In this document: in pieces, positions 50,629 to 60,205 of the stretch
Position numbering within the stretch: position 1 is the first letter of the stretch
Layout of the letters: every line of letters begins with the position of its first letter
Source of the DNA: Streptomyces fodineus
GTDB lineage: Bacteria; Actinomycetota; Actinomycetes; Streptomycetales; Streptomycetaceae
Assembly (NCBI RefSeq): GCF_001735805.1
Contig: NZ_CP017248.1
Location: 8,990,001-9,054,000, forward strand
DNA length: 64,000 bases
Reading direction: 5' to 3'
Position numbers and translations under genes: made by a program
The notes under the pieces: generated by a model
Databases searched by the model: none
Seen by the model: only the letters and a program-made list of their open reading frames with translations
What the model was told of the DNA's origin: nothing

Positions 50629-51111
50629 GTGCGGGTGCCGTCCGGCAACTACCGTACGGCGGCGGCCCGTCCGGGCCGGGACGCCGACCGCGCCGCGACC
50701 GTCGGTGCCCTGCGCGAGCGGCCGTACCCGCCCGTGGCCGGCCTCGGTACCAGCCTGCTGGAGGAGTGGATGTCTCCGGACGATCTCGGCGCGACCGCCC
50801 ACCACCACCTCTCCCCGCTCGGCGGCCTCTTCCCCGGCGACCGCACCCGTCCCGACGCCGCCGCCCCCGCCGACATCGCCACCCGCACCACCGCCCTGCC
50901 CGCTGCCCGCGGCATGGACGGCTTGGGCAGGGCCGGCGCCCGGCATCCCCAGCGCCGGGCCCGGCCGGAGAACGCCCGCCAGGGGACACCCATCGAGGTG
51001 CGCGTCCTCGGCGGTGGAGGGACCATGACCTGCGTGGGACACGCAGGCAGGTCCCGGACGGTCCGCAGGCGAGGCGGCGGGTCCGTCACGCTCCGGGACG
51101 TCGCGCGGTGA
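50629..51111 (+). CDS. possible small protein coupled to the SGNH hydrolase gene
   Basis: An open frame of 160 residues begins at a GTG (or the TTG at 50626) soon after the protease terminator. Its TGA (51109-51111) overlaps the GTG of the SGNH hydrolase (51108), the usual sign of translational coupling. The first 70 residues (RPYPPVAGLGTSLLEEWMSP) look protein-like; the C-terminal half is Arg/Gly-rich and less convincing. No domain is recognised. It may be a real leader gene or a chance frame. Confidence 0.35.
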   Translation: MRVPSGNYRTAAARPGRDADRAATVGALRERPYPPVAGLGTSLLEEWMSPDDLGATAHHHLSPLGGLFPGDRTRPDAAAPADIATRTTALPAARGMDGLGRAGARHPQRRARPENARQGTPIEVRVLGGGGTMTCVGHAGRSRTVRRRGGGSVTLRDVAR

Positions 51112-52352
51112 ACGGCCGGCTCGGACGCGTCGCCCGCGTCACCGCCGCCCTGCTCACGGCCGCCGCCTGCCAGTCCGCCCCCGCCGGCGCGCCCGCTCAC
51201 GCACCCGCCCGCCCGGCCGGCCCGCTGCGGGCCTCCGCCACCCGCGCCTTCGGAGTCGTCACCTGGGCGGCGAGCGCCGACCGCATGGGCGAGGGCACGG
51301 CCGGGCAGGGCTACCGGCTCATCGTCCACACCAGCGTCGGCGGCACCGGCCTGCGCGTCCGCGTCACCAACGCCTTCGGCGACCGCCCCCTGACCCTGGA
51401 CGACGTCCGCGCCGGCCTGCGCGGCGAGGGCGCCGCACTGCGTCCCGGCAGCAACCGGCGGCTGACGTTCGGCGGCGCACGAGCGGTCACCGTGCCCGCG
51501 GGCGCCGTCGCCTGGAGCGACCCGCTGCCCGGCACCTGGCCGGCCGGCACCGACCTGGCGGTCAGCCTGCACACCCCGGACGCGGCCGGCCCGGCGACCG
51601 GCCACCGGTTGGCCCTGCAGACGTCGTACACCGGCCAGGGCGACCACACCGCCGAGGAGAGCGGCCGCGGCTGGGGACGGACGACCGGCCACTGGTGGTA
51701 CCTCGACGCCGTGTCCGTACGGCCGTCCCGCGCGGGCACCGGGGCCGTGGCCGTGCTAGGCGACTCCCTCACCGACGGCCGGCACTCCACCAGCGACCGG
51801 AACCGCCGCTGGCCGGACTACCTCGCCCGGCGCCTGGACACCGCCCGTACCGCCATCAAGGGCGTCGCCGACGAAGGCATCTCGGGCAACAAGGTGCTCG
51901 CGGACGGCGCCGGGCAGAGCGCCCTGAACCGGCTGGACCGGGACGTGCTGTCCCTGCCCGGCGTGCGTACCGTCTTCCTCTTCGAGGGGGTGAACGACCT
52001 CAAGTCCCACACCGGCGTCACCGCGAAGGAACTGATCGCGGGGTACCGGGAGATCGTCGAGCGGGCGCACGCGGCGCGGAAGTGCGTGGTGGCCGCCACC
52101 ATCGGCCCGTTCCAGGGCTGGCCCGAATGGGACCCGCCCGCCGACGCCGTACGCCGGCAAGTCAACCGATCCATCCGCACCGGCGGCGGGTTCGACGCGG
52201 TCACCGACTTCGACCGCGCCCTGCGCAGCCCGCACGACGCGGCGCGGCTGCTGCCGTTCCTCGACGGCGGGGACCACCTGCACCCCGACGACACGGGCAT
52301 GCGGGCGTTGGCCGGCGCCGTCGACCTCGGCAGCCTGGACTGCGCCCGCTGA
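51108..52352 (+). CDS. SGNH/GDSL-family hydrolase, probable lipoprotein
   Basis: A 414-residue esterase-like enzyme. Block I is VAVLGDSLTDG with S220, block III EGVNDL, and block V DGGDHLHPDD holds the catalytic Asp and His. The N-terminus (VTAALLTAAAC, C21) looks like a lipoprotein signal. Residues 40-200 form a beta-rich module typical of Streptomyces two-part GDSL esterases. It may cleave acetyl or acyl esters of sugars or lipids outside the cell. The GTG at 51108 overlaps the preceding stop. It converges on the LuxR gene. Confidence 0.9.
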   Translation: MNGRLGRVARVTAALLTAAACQSAPAGAPAHAPARPAGPLRASATRAFGVVTWAASADRMGEGTAGQGYRLIVHTSVGGTGLRVRVTNAFGDRPLTLDDVRAGLRGEGAALRPGSNRRLTFGGARAVTVPAGAVAWSDPLPGTWPAGTDLAVSLHTPDAAGPATGHRLALQTSYTGQGDHTAEESGRGWGRTTGHWWYLDAVSVRPSRAGTGAVAVLGDSLTDGRHSTSDRNRRWPDYLARRLDTARTAIKGVADEGISGNKVLADGAGQSALNRLDRDVLSLPGVRTVFLFEGVNDLKSHTGVTAKELIAGYREIVERAHAARKCVVAATIGPFQGWPEWDPPADAVRRQVNRSIRTGGGFDAVTDFDRALRSPHDAARLLPFLDGGDHLHPDDTGMRALAGAVDLGSLDCAR

Positions 52353-52370
52353 CCGGGGTGGCGGCCGGGG

Positions 52371-55346
52371 TCACCCGGACCCGGTGGGCTCCGGCGTGAT
52401 CAGCCCCTGGCGGTAGGCGATCGCCACCGCCTCCGTACGGCTCGCGGCGCCCAGCTTGGCCAGGATGTTGGACACGTGCACGCTCGCCGTCTTGCCGCTG
52501 ATGAACAGCTCCTCGCCGATCTGCCGGTTGCTGCGGCCCCGCGCGAGGAGCCCCAGCACGTCCTGCTCCCGCGCGGTCAGCGGCGCGGCGCCGGCCCCGC
52601 CGGCCGCGCCGGCGGCGGAGGCAGTGGTCGGACGGGCGCCTCGGGTCAGCGCGTCGATCCGCTCCAGCAGCGGCGCCGCACCCAGTGCGGCCGCCGTCTC
52701 CCTCGCCGTACCCGCCTCCTGCGCCGCCTGCGCACGGCGCTCGACCGCCAGCAGCGCCTCGGCGTACCGCACCCGGCAGCGGGCCTGTTCGTACGCGTCG
52801 CCGTAGGAGAACGCGGCGACCGCCTTCTCCCAGGCCGCCGGGTCCGGTCCGGACACGGCCGTCGCCCACTCCGCCTCGGCACGCGCCAGCCAGGCCTGGC
52901 CCTCCGGGCCCTGCGGACGGCCCTCCTCGTCCCGCGCGGCCGAGGCTCGCGCCTGCTCCACCAGCTCGGTGGCGGTCTCCGCCCAGCGGCGCAGCGCGGC
53001 GGCGTCCCCGGCCCGCCGCAGTCGTACGGTCCGGTCGGCGACCGCGGCGAGACAGAGCGCGGCGAGCCGGACGGCGACATCGGGCCGCCGCCCCGAGTCG
53101 TCGCCCAGCGCGGTGAGCGCCGCCCGCATCCGCTCCACGGCCGTCTCCGGGTCGCCGCGCAGCGCGGCGGCATCGGTGAGGACGATCCCGGCCACCAGCG
53201 TGCCCATCCAGGTGAACGGGCCCTCCAGCAGGGCCTCCGCCCGCTCGGCCGCCCCGAGATCGCCCCGCGCCACCGCCACGTACAGCGCGGGGCCCGCCAC
53301 GAAGGCGCCCATGGCGGGCAGGACGGGCGCGGCCTCGGCCGCCGCGCGCAGGCACTCGTCCCACCGGCCGAGCGTGTACAGCGCCAGCAGCTGGAGATAC
53401 CGCATCTCCAGCGGATACGGCGAGGACAGCAGCCCGGTCCGGCGGGCCCGCTCCAGCGCCTCGGCGAGCAAGGGCAGACACGCCTGAAGATCGCCGGCTT
53501 CCAGGCGGCTGATGGCCTGGTTGAACAGCGCGCGCATCTCCACCGGACCGTGCCCGGCGGACCGCGCCAGCTCCCGCGCCCGCCGCAGCCGCTCCTGGCC
53601 CTGCGCGGAGCGCCGGCCGTCTCCTTCGAGATTGGCCAGGGAGATCAGCAGATCGGCCTGGGCGTCGGCCATGCCCAGCTCCTCGGCGACGCGCAGCGCG
53701 CGGTGGGCGATGCTCAGGGCCGTCTCGTCCGCGCCGAGATGACGGGCCGCCATGACATGGGTGGCCGCCGCCCACACCCAGGTCCGTGACGGCGGCTCGG
53801 CGGGGATGAGCGCCAGCGCCTCGCTGCTGTACCGGAAGGCGGCCTGCAGCCGGTCCACGCTGAGCAGATTGCCGGCCAGGGTGTAGCGGATCCGGGCGGC
53901 GAGCGCGGAGTCGGCGTCCTCGCCGACCTCGGCGAGCGCGGCCCGGGTGAGGGAGACCGCCCGATGGGCGTCCCCGGCCTGCGCGGCCGCGGCGGAGGCC
54001 CGCAGGGTCAGCGTGACGGGGGCGATCCCGTCGGCGCACGGCCGCGCCTCGGCGGGTACCGACGACCACAGGTCCAGTGCCGTCTCCAGATGCCGCAGCT
54101 CCTCGGCCGGCGCACCCAGCCGCCGGGCGTGGTCGGCCGCCTCCAGACAGGCGGCGAGCGCCCCCGGCAGATCGTGGCTCTCCCGGCTGTGGTGGGCGCG
54201 CTCGGCGGCGGTCTCCGGGGCGCGGCCGCGGGCGGCGAGCAGCCGGGCGTACGCGCCGTGCAGCCGGGAACGCTCGCCCGGCAGCAGGTCGGCGTATACC
54301 GCCTCGCGGGTGAGGGCATGCCGGAAGGCGTAGGTGTCGCCGTCCCCGGGGACGAGCAGCTGCCGTCCGACGGCCTCGCGCAGCGCCGTCTCCAGCTCCT
54401 CCTCGGGGAGCCCGGCCGCCTCGCTCAGCAGGTCGTGCTCCACCCGGCGCCCGGCCACGGCGGCGGTCCGCAGCACCTGCTGGGCGGGCTCCGGCAGCTG
54501 CTCGACCCGGATGAGCAGCAGGTCCGCGAGCCCGCTGGGCATGCCGCCCGCGTCCGCGCCGGCCGCCGCGAACAGCTCCTGCGCATAGAACGCGTTGCCC
54601 TCCGCACGAGCCACGATGCCCCGTACGACCGTCTCGGGCAGCGGGCGGTCCTCCAGGGCCCGCACCAGCCGGGCGACCTCGGGATCCGGCAGCGGCCGCA
54701 GCTCCAGCCGCTCCACGGCCGGCAACCGGACCAGTTCGGCGAGCAGGGGCCGCAGGGGGTGACGGCGGTGCAGATCGTCCGCCCGGTAGGAGGCGAGCAC
54801 CGCCAGGCGCCGGTCGGGGGCGCCACCGCCCGGCCGGTGCAGCACGCCCCGGCTGAACAGGAAGCGCAACAGGTCCCGGGAGGACTGGTCCGCCCAGTGC
54901 AGATCCTCCAGGACCAGCAGCAGCGGTGCCACGGCGGCCAGTTCGGCCAGCAGCCCGGCGACGTCCTCGAACAGCCGCAGCCGCCCGTCCGGGCCGCCCG
55001 CCGGCTCCGCGCCCGAGCCCAGCAGCCGGTCCACCACCGGATGCGCGGCGAGCACGGACGAGAAGCGCTCGTCGGCGGCGAGCACGCCGAGGACCTCGGT
55101 GAACGGCAGATACGGCAGACCCACATCGCCGAGGTCCACACAGTGCCCGGTGACCACGGTCGTCCCCGCCCGCGCAGCCCGCCCCGCCACCTCGTCCAGC
55201 AGCCGTGTCTTTCCGACCCCCGCGTCCCCGGCGACCAGCACGGCCCGCGCCGCACCACCCCGGGCACGCTCCAGCACACCCATGAGCCGGGCGAGTTCCT
55301 CGTCCCGGCCGATCAACGGCGGCGTGCGAAAGGCGATCTGCGGCAC
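52371..55346 (-). CDS. large LuxR-type (LAL) ATP-binding regulator
   Basis: A 991-residue LAL (MalT-like) regulator. The AAA/STAND ATPase has Walker A GDAGVGKT (40-47) and Walker B LLLVLEDLHWAD (142-153). The middle is TPR-like, and the C-terminal LuxR helix-turn-helix reads LTAREQDVLGLLARGRSNRQ, then IGEELFISGKTASVHVSNIL. Such proteins activate antibiotic or degradation genes on binding an inducer. The GTG at 55346 follows a CAGGAT box by 6 bases. No biosynthetic cluster adjoins it, so targets are unknown. Confidence 0.93.
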   Translation of the reverse strand: MPQIAFRTPPLIGRDEELARLMGVLERARGGAARAVLVAGDAGVGKTRLLDEVAGRAARAGTTVVTGHCVDLGDVGLPYLPFTEVLGVLAADERFSSVLAAHPVVDRLLGSGAEPAGGPDGRLRLFEDVAGLLAELAAVAPLLLVLEDLHWADQSSRDLLRFLFSRGVLHRPGGGAPDRRLAVLASYRADDLHRRHPLRPLLAELVRLPAVERLELRPLPDPEVARLVRALEDRPLPETVVRGIVARAEGNAFYAQELFAAAGADAGGMPSGLADLLLIRVEQLPEPAQQVLRTAAVAGRRVEHDLLSEAAGLPEEELETALREAVGRQLLVPGDGDTYAFRHALTREAVYADLLPGERSRLHGAYARLLAARGRAPETAAERAHHSRESHDLPGALAACLEAADHARRLGAPAEELRHLETALDLWSSVPAEARPCADGIAPVTLTLRASAAAAQAGDAHRAVSLTRAALAEVGEDADSALAARIRYTLAGNLLSVDRLQAAFRYSSEALALIPAEPPSRTWVWAAATHVMAARHLGADETALSIAHRALRVAEELGMADAQADLLISLANLEGDGRRSAQGQERLRRARELARSAGHGPVEMRALFNQAISRLEAGDLQACLPLLAEALERARRTGLLSSPYPLEMRYLQLLALYTLGRWDECLRAAAEAAPVLPAMGAFVAGPALYVAVARGDLGAAERAEALLEGPFTWMGTLVAGIVLTDAAALRGDPETAVERMRAALTALGDDSGRRPDVAVRLAALCLAAVADRTVRLRRAGDAAALRRWAETATELVEQARASAARDEEGRPQGPEGQAWLARAEAEWATAVSGPDPAAWEKAVAAFSYGDAYEQARCRVRYAEALLAVERRAQAAQEAGTARETAAALGAAPLLERIDALTRGARPTTASAAGAAGGAGAAPLTAREQDVLGLLARGRSNRQIGEELFISGKTASVHVSNILAKLGAASRTEAVAIAYRQGLITPEPTGSG

Positions 55347-55489
55347 GCACCCATCCTGACACGCAGGACTGACAGCAGTGCCGCGAAGGGGCGCGGGGCC
55401 GTGTCGATGTGCGGCTCCCCGCGCGGGCGACCAGACACGACGCACCGGCAGCCGCCGTGGCCGGAACAGCCACCCGAGTCAGTGGGCGC

Positions 55490-55843
55490 TCAACCCCGCA
55501 ACGTCTCCGCCCAGTTGGCCGGCACCCGCCCGGCGGGGCCCGGCACCGGCTGGTCCTCCGGATGGCTGGCCGGCGGCGCGAGGCCGGGACCGGAGGCGTA
55601 CAATTCGTCCGTCGCGTAGTTCCAGAACCACTCCTCACCCGGCTCGAAGCTCTGGATCACCGGATGCCCCGTAGCCTGGTAGTGCGCCGTGGCATGCTTG
55701 GCGGGAGAGTCGTCGCAGCACCCGATGTGCCCGCACTGTGCGCACCGGCGCAGATGGAACCACCAGCCGCCGGCCTCCTCGCACTCCACGCATCCGGTGC
55801 CGCTGGGCGGAACGTTCACGTCGAACCCCTCGACGCTCTTCAT
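55490..55843 (-). CDS. UBP-type zinc finger protein
   Basis: A 117-residue protein centred on a UBP (ubiquitin-hydrolase-type) zinc finger: CVECEEAGGWWFHLRRCAQC, then GHIGCCDDSPAKHATAHYQA and TGHPVI. In eukaryotes this fold binds the free tail of ubiquitin. Bacteria lack ubiquitin in general, so the bacterial ligand is unknown. After the finger comes FEPGEEWFWNYATDELY. The ATG overlaps the stop of the histidine kinase gene (ATGA), and GGAGGAAA precedes it. It is the third gene of a coupled operon. Confidence 0.9.
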   Translation of the reverse strand: MKSVEGFDVNVPPSGTGCVECEEAGGWWFHLRRCAQCGHIGCCDDSPAKHATAHYQATGHPVIQSFEPGEEWFWNYATDELYASGPGLAPPASHPEDQPVPGPAGRVPANWAETLRG

Positions 55844-57315
55844 ACGGTTTCCTCCGCTTGCTCTTCGGGCGACCCGGACAGCTCCGGGTCGGCGGTCAGC
55901 GGCAGCAGCACCTGGAAGCGGGTGTCGCCGGGCACCGACTCCACGCGCAGCGCGCCGTGGTGTTTGTTGACGACGATCCGCCAGGAGATGTCCAGACCGA
56001 GCCCGGTGCCCTCGCCGACCGGTTTGGTGGTGAAGAACGGGTCGAAGATCCGGTCCTTGATCTCGGGCGGGACGCCGGGGCCGGTGTCCCGGAACTCCAC
56101 CAGCAGCCGTTCGTGGTCGAGCCCGGTCCGCACGGTCAACGTACCCGTGCCGCCCGCGCCGTTGATGGCGGACACGGCGTTGTCGATCAGATTCGTCCAC
56201 ACCTGGTTCAGCTCCGCCGGATACGCGGGCACCGGCGGGAGCGTGCGGTCGTACTCCTTCACGACCTCGATTCCGGCGCCGATCTTGCCGGACAGCATCA
56301 GCAGCGTGCTGTCGAGGAGTTCGTGCACGTCCACCACCCGGTAGGGCGCCCGGTCCAGCTGGGAGTACTGCTTGGCGGCGTCGACGAGATGCGAGATACG
56401 GGTGGTGGAGTCCTCGATCTCGTTCATCAACAGCTCGGTCTCGATGGTGTAGTTGAGCCAGCCGACGGCACCGGCCAGGATCTCCTCGTCCACGGCCGCC
56501 GCGACCTGCTCCAGCCAGTCGACGTCCAGTCCGGCCTGCACGAAGGTCGGCGCCACCTGCCAGGCCTGGCCGATGTCGTGGTCCTCCAGCCAGTCGGTGA
56601 GCAGGTCCTCCCGGTCGGTGGTCTCCAGCGGACTGAGCACCGGGGCCTTGGCGACCCGTTCGGCGGTGCGCTCCTGGATCTCGATCAGGTTCGCCAACGC
56701 ATCCCGCGAGAAGGGGCCTTCGGCGATCACGGCGAGCTTGTGCCGCATCTTGGCGATCCGTTCGCGCAGCGTGGCGGTGGCCCGTACGGCCGCCGCCGCG
56801 GGGTTGTTCAGCTCGTGCGTGAGCCCCGCCGACAGCGAGCCGAGCGCCAGCAGCCGCTCCCGCTGCCCGATCGTCGCCTGGGCGTTCTTCGCCCCGAAGA
56901 ACAGGCCCTCCAGCAGGTGCACGGCCATCGGGAACCACTCGGTCATGACGTCCGCGAAGATGTCCGCCGGCAGTACGAAGAACCGCGTCGGCTCCGTCAC
57001 CCGCATCGAGTTGTTGTAGACCTGCGGTACCCGGTCGCCGAGGTAGGCCTGCATGGCGCCCGCGTACACCCCGCGCTGGGAGGCGCGGGTGACCTCCACG
57101 TCGTCACCGCCCACCTGGCGGGAGAGCACGACCGTGCCCTCGATCATCACGAAGAAGCAGGTGGCGGGGTCGCCCTCGGTGTACACCGGGCCGGGGTCGA
57201 ACAGCTCCACCCGCCCCTCGCTGCACAACCGGCCCAGCTGCTCGGGGCTCAGCTTCTCGAAGAGGAACAGCGAGCCGATCTCCTTGGGACTGCACGGCAT
57301 GATCCGACCGCTCAT
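55840..57315 (-). CDS. sensor histidine kinase with N-terminal cyclic-nucleotide-binding-like domain
   Basis: A 491-residue soluble histidine kinase. Residues 14-125 form a CAP-type effector domain (LFLFEKLSPEQLGRLCSEGR, then GDPATCFFVMIEG). H167 lies in the phosphoacceptor motif GLTHELNNP, and the ATPase domain has N box NQVWTNLIDNAVSAI, G1 DTGPGVP and G2 GEGTGLGLDIS. The input could be cyclic AMP or another ligand. There is no separate response regulator gene; the partner is presumably the receiver domain of the co-operonic flavoprotein. Overlaps of four bases join it to both neighbours. Confidence 0.92.
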   Translation of the reverse strand: MSGRIMPCSPKEIGSLFLFEKLSPEQLGRLCSEGRVELFDPGPVYTEGDPATCFFVMIEGTVVLSRQVGGDDVEVTRASQRGVYAGAMQAYLGDRVPQVYNNSMRVTEPTRFFVLPADIFADVMTEWFPMAVHLLEGLFFGAKNAQATIGQRERLLALGSLSAGLTHELNNPAAAAVRATATLRERIAKMRHKLAVIAEGPFSRDALANLIEIQERTAERVAKAPVLSPLETTDREDLLTDWLEDHDIGQAWQVAPTFVQAGLDVDWLEQVAAAVDEEILAGAVGWLNYTIETELLMNEIEDSTTRISHLVDAAKQYSQLDRAPYRVVDVHELLDSTLLMLSGKIGAGIEVVKEYDRTLPPVPAYPAELNQVWTNLIDNAVSAINGAGGTGTLTVRTGLDHERLLVEFRDTGPGVPPEIKDRIFDPFFTTKPVGEGTGLGLDISWRIVVNKHHGALRVESVPGDTRFQVLLPLTADPELSGSPEEQAEETV

Positions 57316-58985
57316 GACTGCTCCAGATACCGGTGGACGAGCATCACGGCCATGGCTCCCTCTCCGACGGCGGACGCGACCCGCTTGGCGGACTCGGCAC
57401 GGGCGTCACCCGCCACGAACACGCCGGGCACGCTGGTCTCCAGGTGGTACGGCGGCCGGTCCAGCTCCCAGCCGGCCGGCGGCCGCCCGTCGGCGGTCAG
57501 ATCGGGCCCGGCCAGGATGAACCCGCGCTCGTCCCGCAGCACCGCGTCGCCCAGCCAGTCGGTCAGCGGGGCGGCGCCGATGAACACGAACATCCAGTGC
57601 GCGTCGATCCGTTCGCTCTCCCCGGTCACTGTGTGACGCAGGGTCAGCTGCTCCAGGTGGTCCGAGCCGTGCGCCGCGGTCACCACCGTGTGCGCTCGCA
57701 CCGAGATGTTCGGTGCCTCGTTGATCTGCTGGATCAGGTAGTGCGACATCGAGGCCGACAGGTCGGGGCCGCGCACCAGCAGCGTCACCGATTTCGCGCC
57801 CCGGGACAGGTACATCGCCGCCTGCCCCGCCGAGTTGGCGCCGCCGACGATGTAGATGTCCTGCCCCTGGCAGGCGGCGGCCTCGGTCAGCGCCGAGCCG
57901 TAGAACACCCCGCAGCCGGTCAGGTCGACGCAGCCGGCGGCCTCCAGCTGCCGGTACTGCACGCCGGTCGCCAGGATCACGCTGTGCGCGGCGATCGCCG
58001 AGCCGTCCGCGAACCGTACGACCCGGGCGGCGCCGTTGACCTCGAGTCCCGTCACCTCCCGGGCGGTCAGGATCTCGGCGCCGAACTTGGCGGCCTGCCG
58101 GCGCGCCCGGTCGGTGAGCTGGGCGCCGGAGACCCCGTCGGGGAAACCGAGGTAGTTCTCGATCCGGGAGCTCTGCCCGGCCTGCCCGCCGGTCGCCGAG
58201 CGCTCCACCAGCACGGTCCTGAGCCCCTCGGAGGCCCCGTACACGGCCGCGCCGAGCCCGGCTGGTCCGCCGCCGATCACGATGAGGTCGTAGAAGTCGG
58301 CCGTCGGCGTCGTCGCCAGGCCCACCCGCGACGCCAGCTCGGGCGCCTCCGGTTCGACCAGCGTGCCGCCGTCCGGCGTGATCACCAGCGGCAGCCGCCG
58401 CCCGTCCTGCCCGGCGGCCGCCAGCAGCCGCTGCCCCTCGGGCTCCTCCACCGAGTACCAGCGGTACGGCACCTGGTTGCGGGCGAGGAACTCGCGCACG
58501 TCCGAGGACCGCGCCGACCAGCGGTGCCCGACGACCTTGGTGCTGGGCACGGGCCGGTAGGCGCTGGTGCGCCAGGCGTCCAGCAGGTCGTCCAGGACCG
58601 GGTAGAGCTTCTCCTCCGGCGGGTCCCAGGGCTTGAGCAGATAGTGGTCCAGATCGACCACGTTGATCGCGTCGATGGCGGCGTTGGTGTCCGCGTACGC
58701 GGTGAGCAGCACCCGCCGCGCCCCGGGATAGACGTCCAGCGCGTGCTCCAGGAACTCGATGCCGTTCATCTGCGGCATGCGGTAGTCGGCCAGGATCACC
58801 GCGACCAGGTCACCGCGCAGCTTCAGCTCGCGCAGCGCCTGAAGCGCGGACTCGCCGGACTCCGCGCGCACGATCCGGTACGACTCGCCGTAGCGCCGCC
58901 GCAGATCGCGGGCGACGGCACGGGAGACCCCCGGGTCGTCGTCCACGGTCAGAATTACACCTACGGTGGATTGGGCAGGAGACAT
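57312..58985 (-). CDS. receiver-domain / thioredoxin-reductase-like flavoprotein
   Basis: A 557-residue fusion. Residues 8-125 are a response-regulator receiver (VDDDPG, phosphoacceptor D67 in ILADYRMP, LKPWD). Residues about 150-225 are a glutaredoxin-like unit without CxxC. Residues 235-550 form a thioredoxin-reductase-like domain with FAD motif VIGGGPAGLGAA and NADPH motif IVGGANSAGQAA; where the CxxC should be, only GCGVFYG is found. Phosphorylation could control flavoenzyme activity. The ATG at 58985 follows TACGGT by 6 bases. First gene of the operon. Confidence 0.92.
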   Translation of the reverse strand: MSPAQSTVGVILTVDDDPGVSRAVARDLRRRYGESYRIVRAESGESALQALRELKLRGDLVAVILADYRMPQMNGIEFLEHALDVYPGARRVLLTAYADTNAAIDAINVVDLDHYLLKPWDPPEEKLYPVLDDLLDAWRTSAYRPVPSTKVVGHRWSARSSDVREFLARNQVPYRWYSVEEPEGQRLLAAAGQDGRRLPLVITPDGGTLVEPEAPELASRVGLATTPTADFYDLIVIGGGPAGLGAAVYGASEGLRTVLVERSATGGQAGQSSRIENYLGFPDGVSGAQLTDRARRQAAKFGAEILTAREVTGLEVNGAARVVRFADGSAIAAHSVILATGVQYRQLEAAGCVDLTGCGVFYGSALTEAAACQGQDIYIVGGANSAGQAAMYLSRGAKSVTLLVRGPDLSASMSHYLIQQINEAPNISVRAHTVVTAAHGSDHLEQLTLRHTVTGESERIDAHWMFVFIGAAPLTDWLGDAVLRDERGFILAGPDLTADGRPPAGWELDRPPYHLETSVPGVFVAGDARAESAKRVASAVGEGAMAVMLVHRYLEQS

Positions 58986-59014
58986 AGCGCGACCGTAAGG
59001 GATGGGGGAGGGCC

Positions 59015-59476
59015 ATGGCGACGGTAATTGGGACACGGACGGCGCGGGAGTACCTGCGGGTGCCCAAGGGCAAGGGGAAGACCGCTCGCAGCATCACCGA
59101 CCAGCACCGGGACAACATCGCGGCCGAGGCCGACCACGGCCCGTGGACGTGGAGCGAGCCGTACAAGGACACCGGCAGTGCCGGCAAGTACGCGACCAAG
59201 ACCCGCGACGACTTCGAGAAGCTGCTGGCCGACCTGACGTCCGGCGCGTTCGGCGACCCGGGCGACGTCCTCGTGCTGTGGGAGGTCAGCCGACTCGCCC
59301 GCGAGACCGGTCGGGGCGTGGCCCTGATCGACGCGGCGGAGGCGGGCGGCTACCTCATCCACGTGACCAGCCTGGACCGCACCTTCAACCCGCGCAACTA
59401 CGGCGACCGGCACAGCCTGATCAGCGGCATCAACGACGCGGAGAAGGAGGCCCGGCCAGCAGGAACACCAGAGTGA
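59015..59476 (+). pseudogene. truncated serine recombinase (integrase) N-terminal fragment
   Basis: The 153 residues match the start of large actinophage/ICE serine integrases: REYLRVPKGKGKTARSITDQ, then DVLVLWEVSRLARETGRGVA and SLISGINDAEKEAR. At EAR (about 59450) the homology stops, and a short unrelated tail (PAGTPE) leads to a stop. The recombinase and zinc-ribbon regions (several hundred residues) are missing. Its ATG is 29 bases from the divergent flavoprotein start. It marks an old integration or decay scar. Confidence 0.85.
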
Positions 59477-59552
59477 AGCCATCCACTTGGAGGAGGGGGC
59501 GCGTGTCTTTGGGCTGCCCTTTTGGAGGAGACAACGGCCGATCCGCCGCACA

Positions 59553-60065
59553 TCACCAGACACGCCCGCTGGCAGCGGGGACCTGGGAACCGTCGGGCGT
59601 ACGGGCGCGGCCGCTCCCGTACCCTTCGGCCGCGAGCAGCCAGAACCACAGGCCCACCCTGCACAGGTGAACCCGTTGGGCGATCCCGTGTCCGCCCGGG
59701 CAGCCGATGTAGGAGCCGGCGGAGGACACCGCCGCGGCCATGGACACCGGCAGCAGCCAGTGGGCCCAGCGCCCCGCCCGGCGGCCGCCCCCGGGAGCCG
59801 AGCGAGCGCAGAGAATGAAGGCGGCCATCGAGGCGAACAGGGTGAAGTGCACCAGGCCGCTGGTCATCGTGTGCGCGAGGTTGTCCTCGGGACAGCCCGG
59901 CTCCCAGGAGGGCGCGCACCGCATCGGCAACGCGACGTCCGCCACCGAACAGACCCCGAACGCCACCAACGCCGCCCACCCGGCGGCAGACCAACCCCGC
60001 GGCAACGCCGACACGGCCAGACCCGCCGCAGCCGTCACCAGAACCGCCGTGACCAGCTCCACCAC
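59553..60065 (-). CDS. DUF998-like membrane protein, probably 5'-truncated
   Basis: A 170-residue protein with four to five hydrophobic segments and the DUF998-like pattern HTMTSGLVHFTLFASMAAFI, then GIAQRVHLCRVGLWFWLLAA at the end. The family normally has an extra N-terminal segment, but here an in-frame TGA lies five codons upstream of the GTG at 60065. Beyond that comes the insertion sequence. The gene is therefore likely truncated or recently damaged. Function is unknown. Confidence 0.6.
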   Translation of the reverse strand: MVELVTAVLVTAAAGLAVSALPRGWSAAGWAALVAFGVCSVADVALPMRCAPSWEPGCPEDNLAHTMTSGLVHFTLFASMAAFILCARSAPGGGRRAGRWAHWLLPVSMAAAVSSAGSYIGCPGGHGIAQRVHLCRVGLWFWLLAAEGYGSGRARTPDGSQVPAASGRVW

Positions 60066-60205
60066 GCTGAACGGGCTTCAACGTCTTCGGCGAACCCTGC
60101 GCCTGCCGAAAAACTCATCCGTCCTGGTGGGGGCTGGTGTACGGGTGGTGTCGAGCGCGGGCGCTTGGGCGGGTGCTCTGGGCACCTGGTGAGTGCCTCG
60201 GCAGG

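Noticed and set aside
50521..51042. Minus-strand frame opposite the small ORF before the SGNH hydrolase
   Set aside because: Gly/Ala/Arg-rich shadow; runs through the protease terminator and has no start signal.
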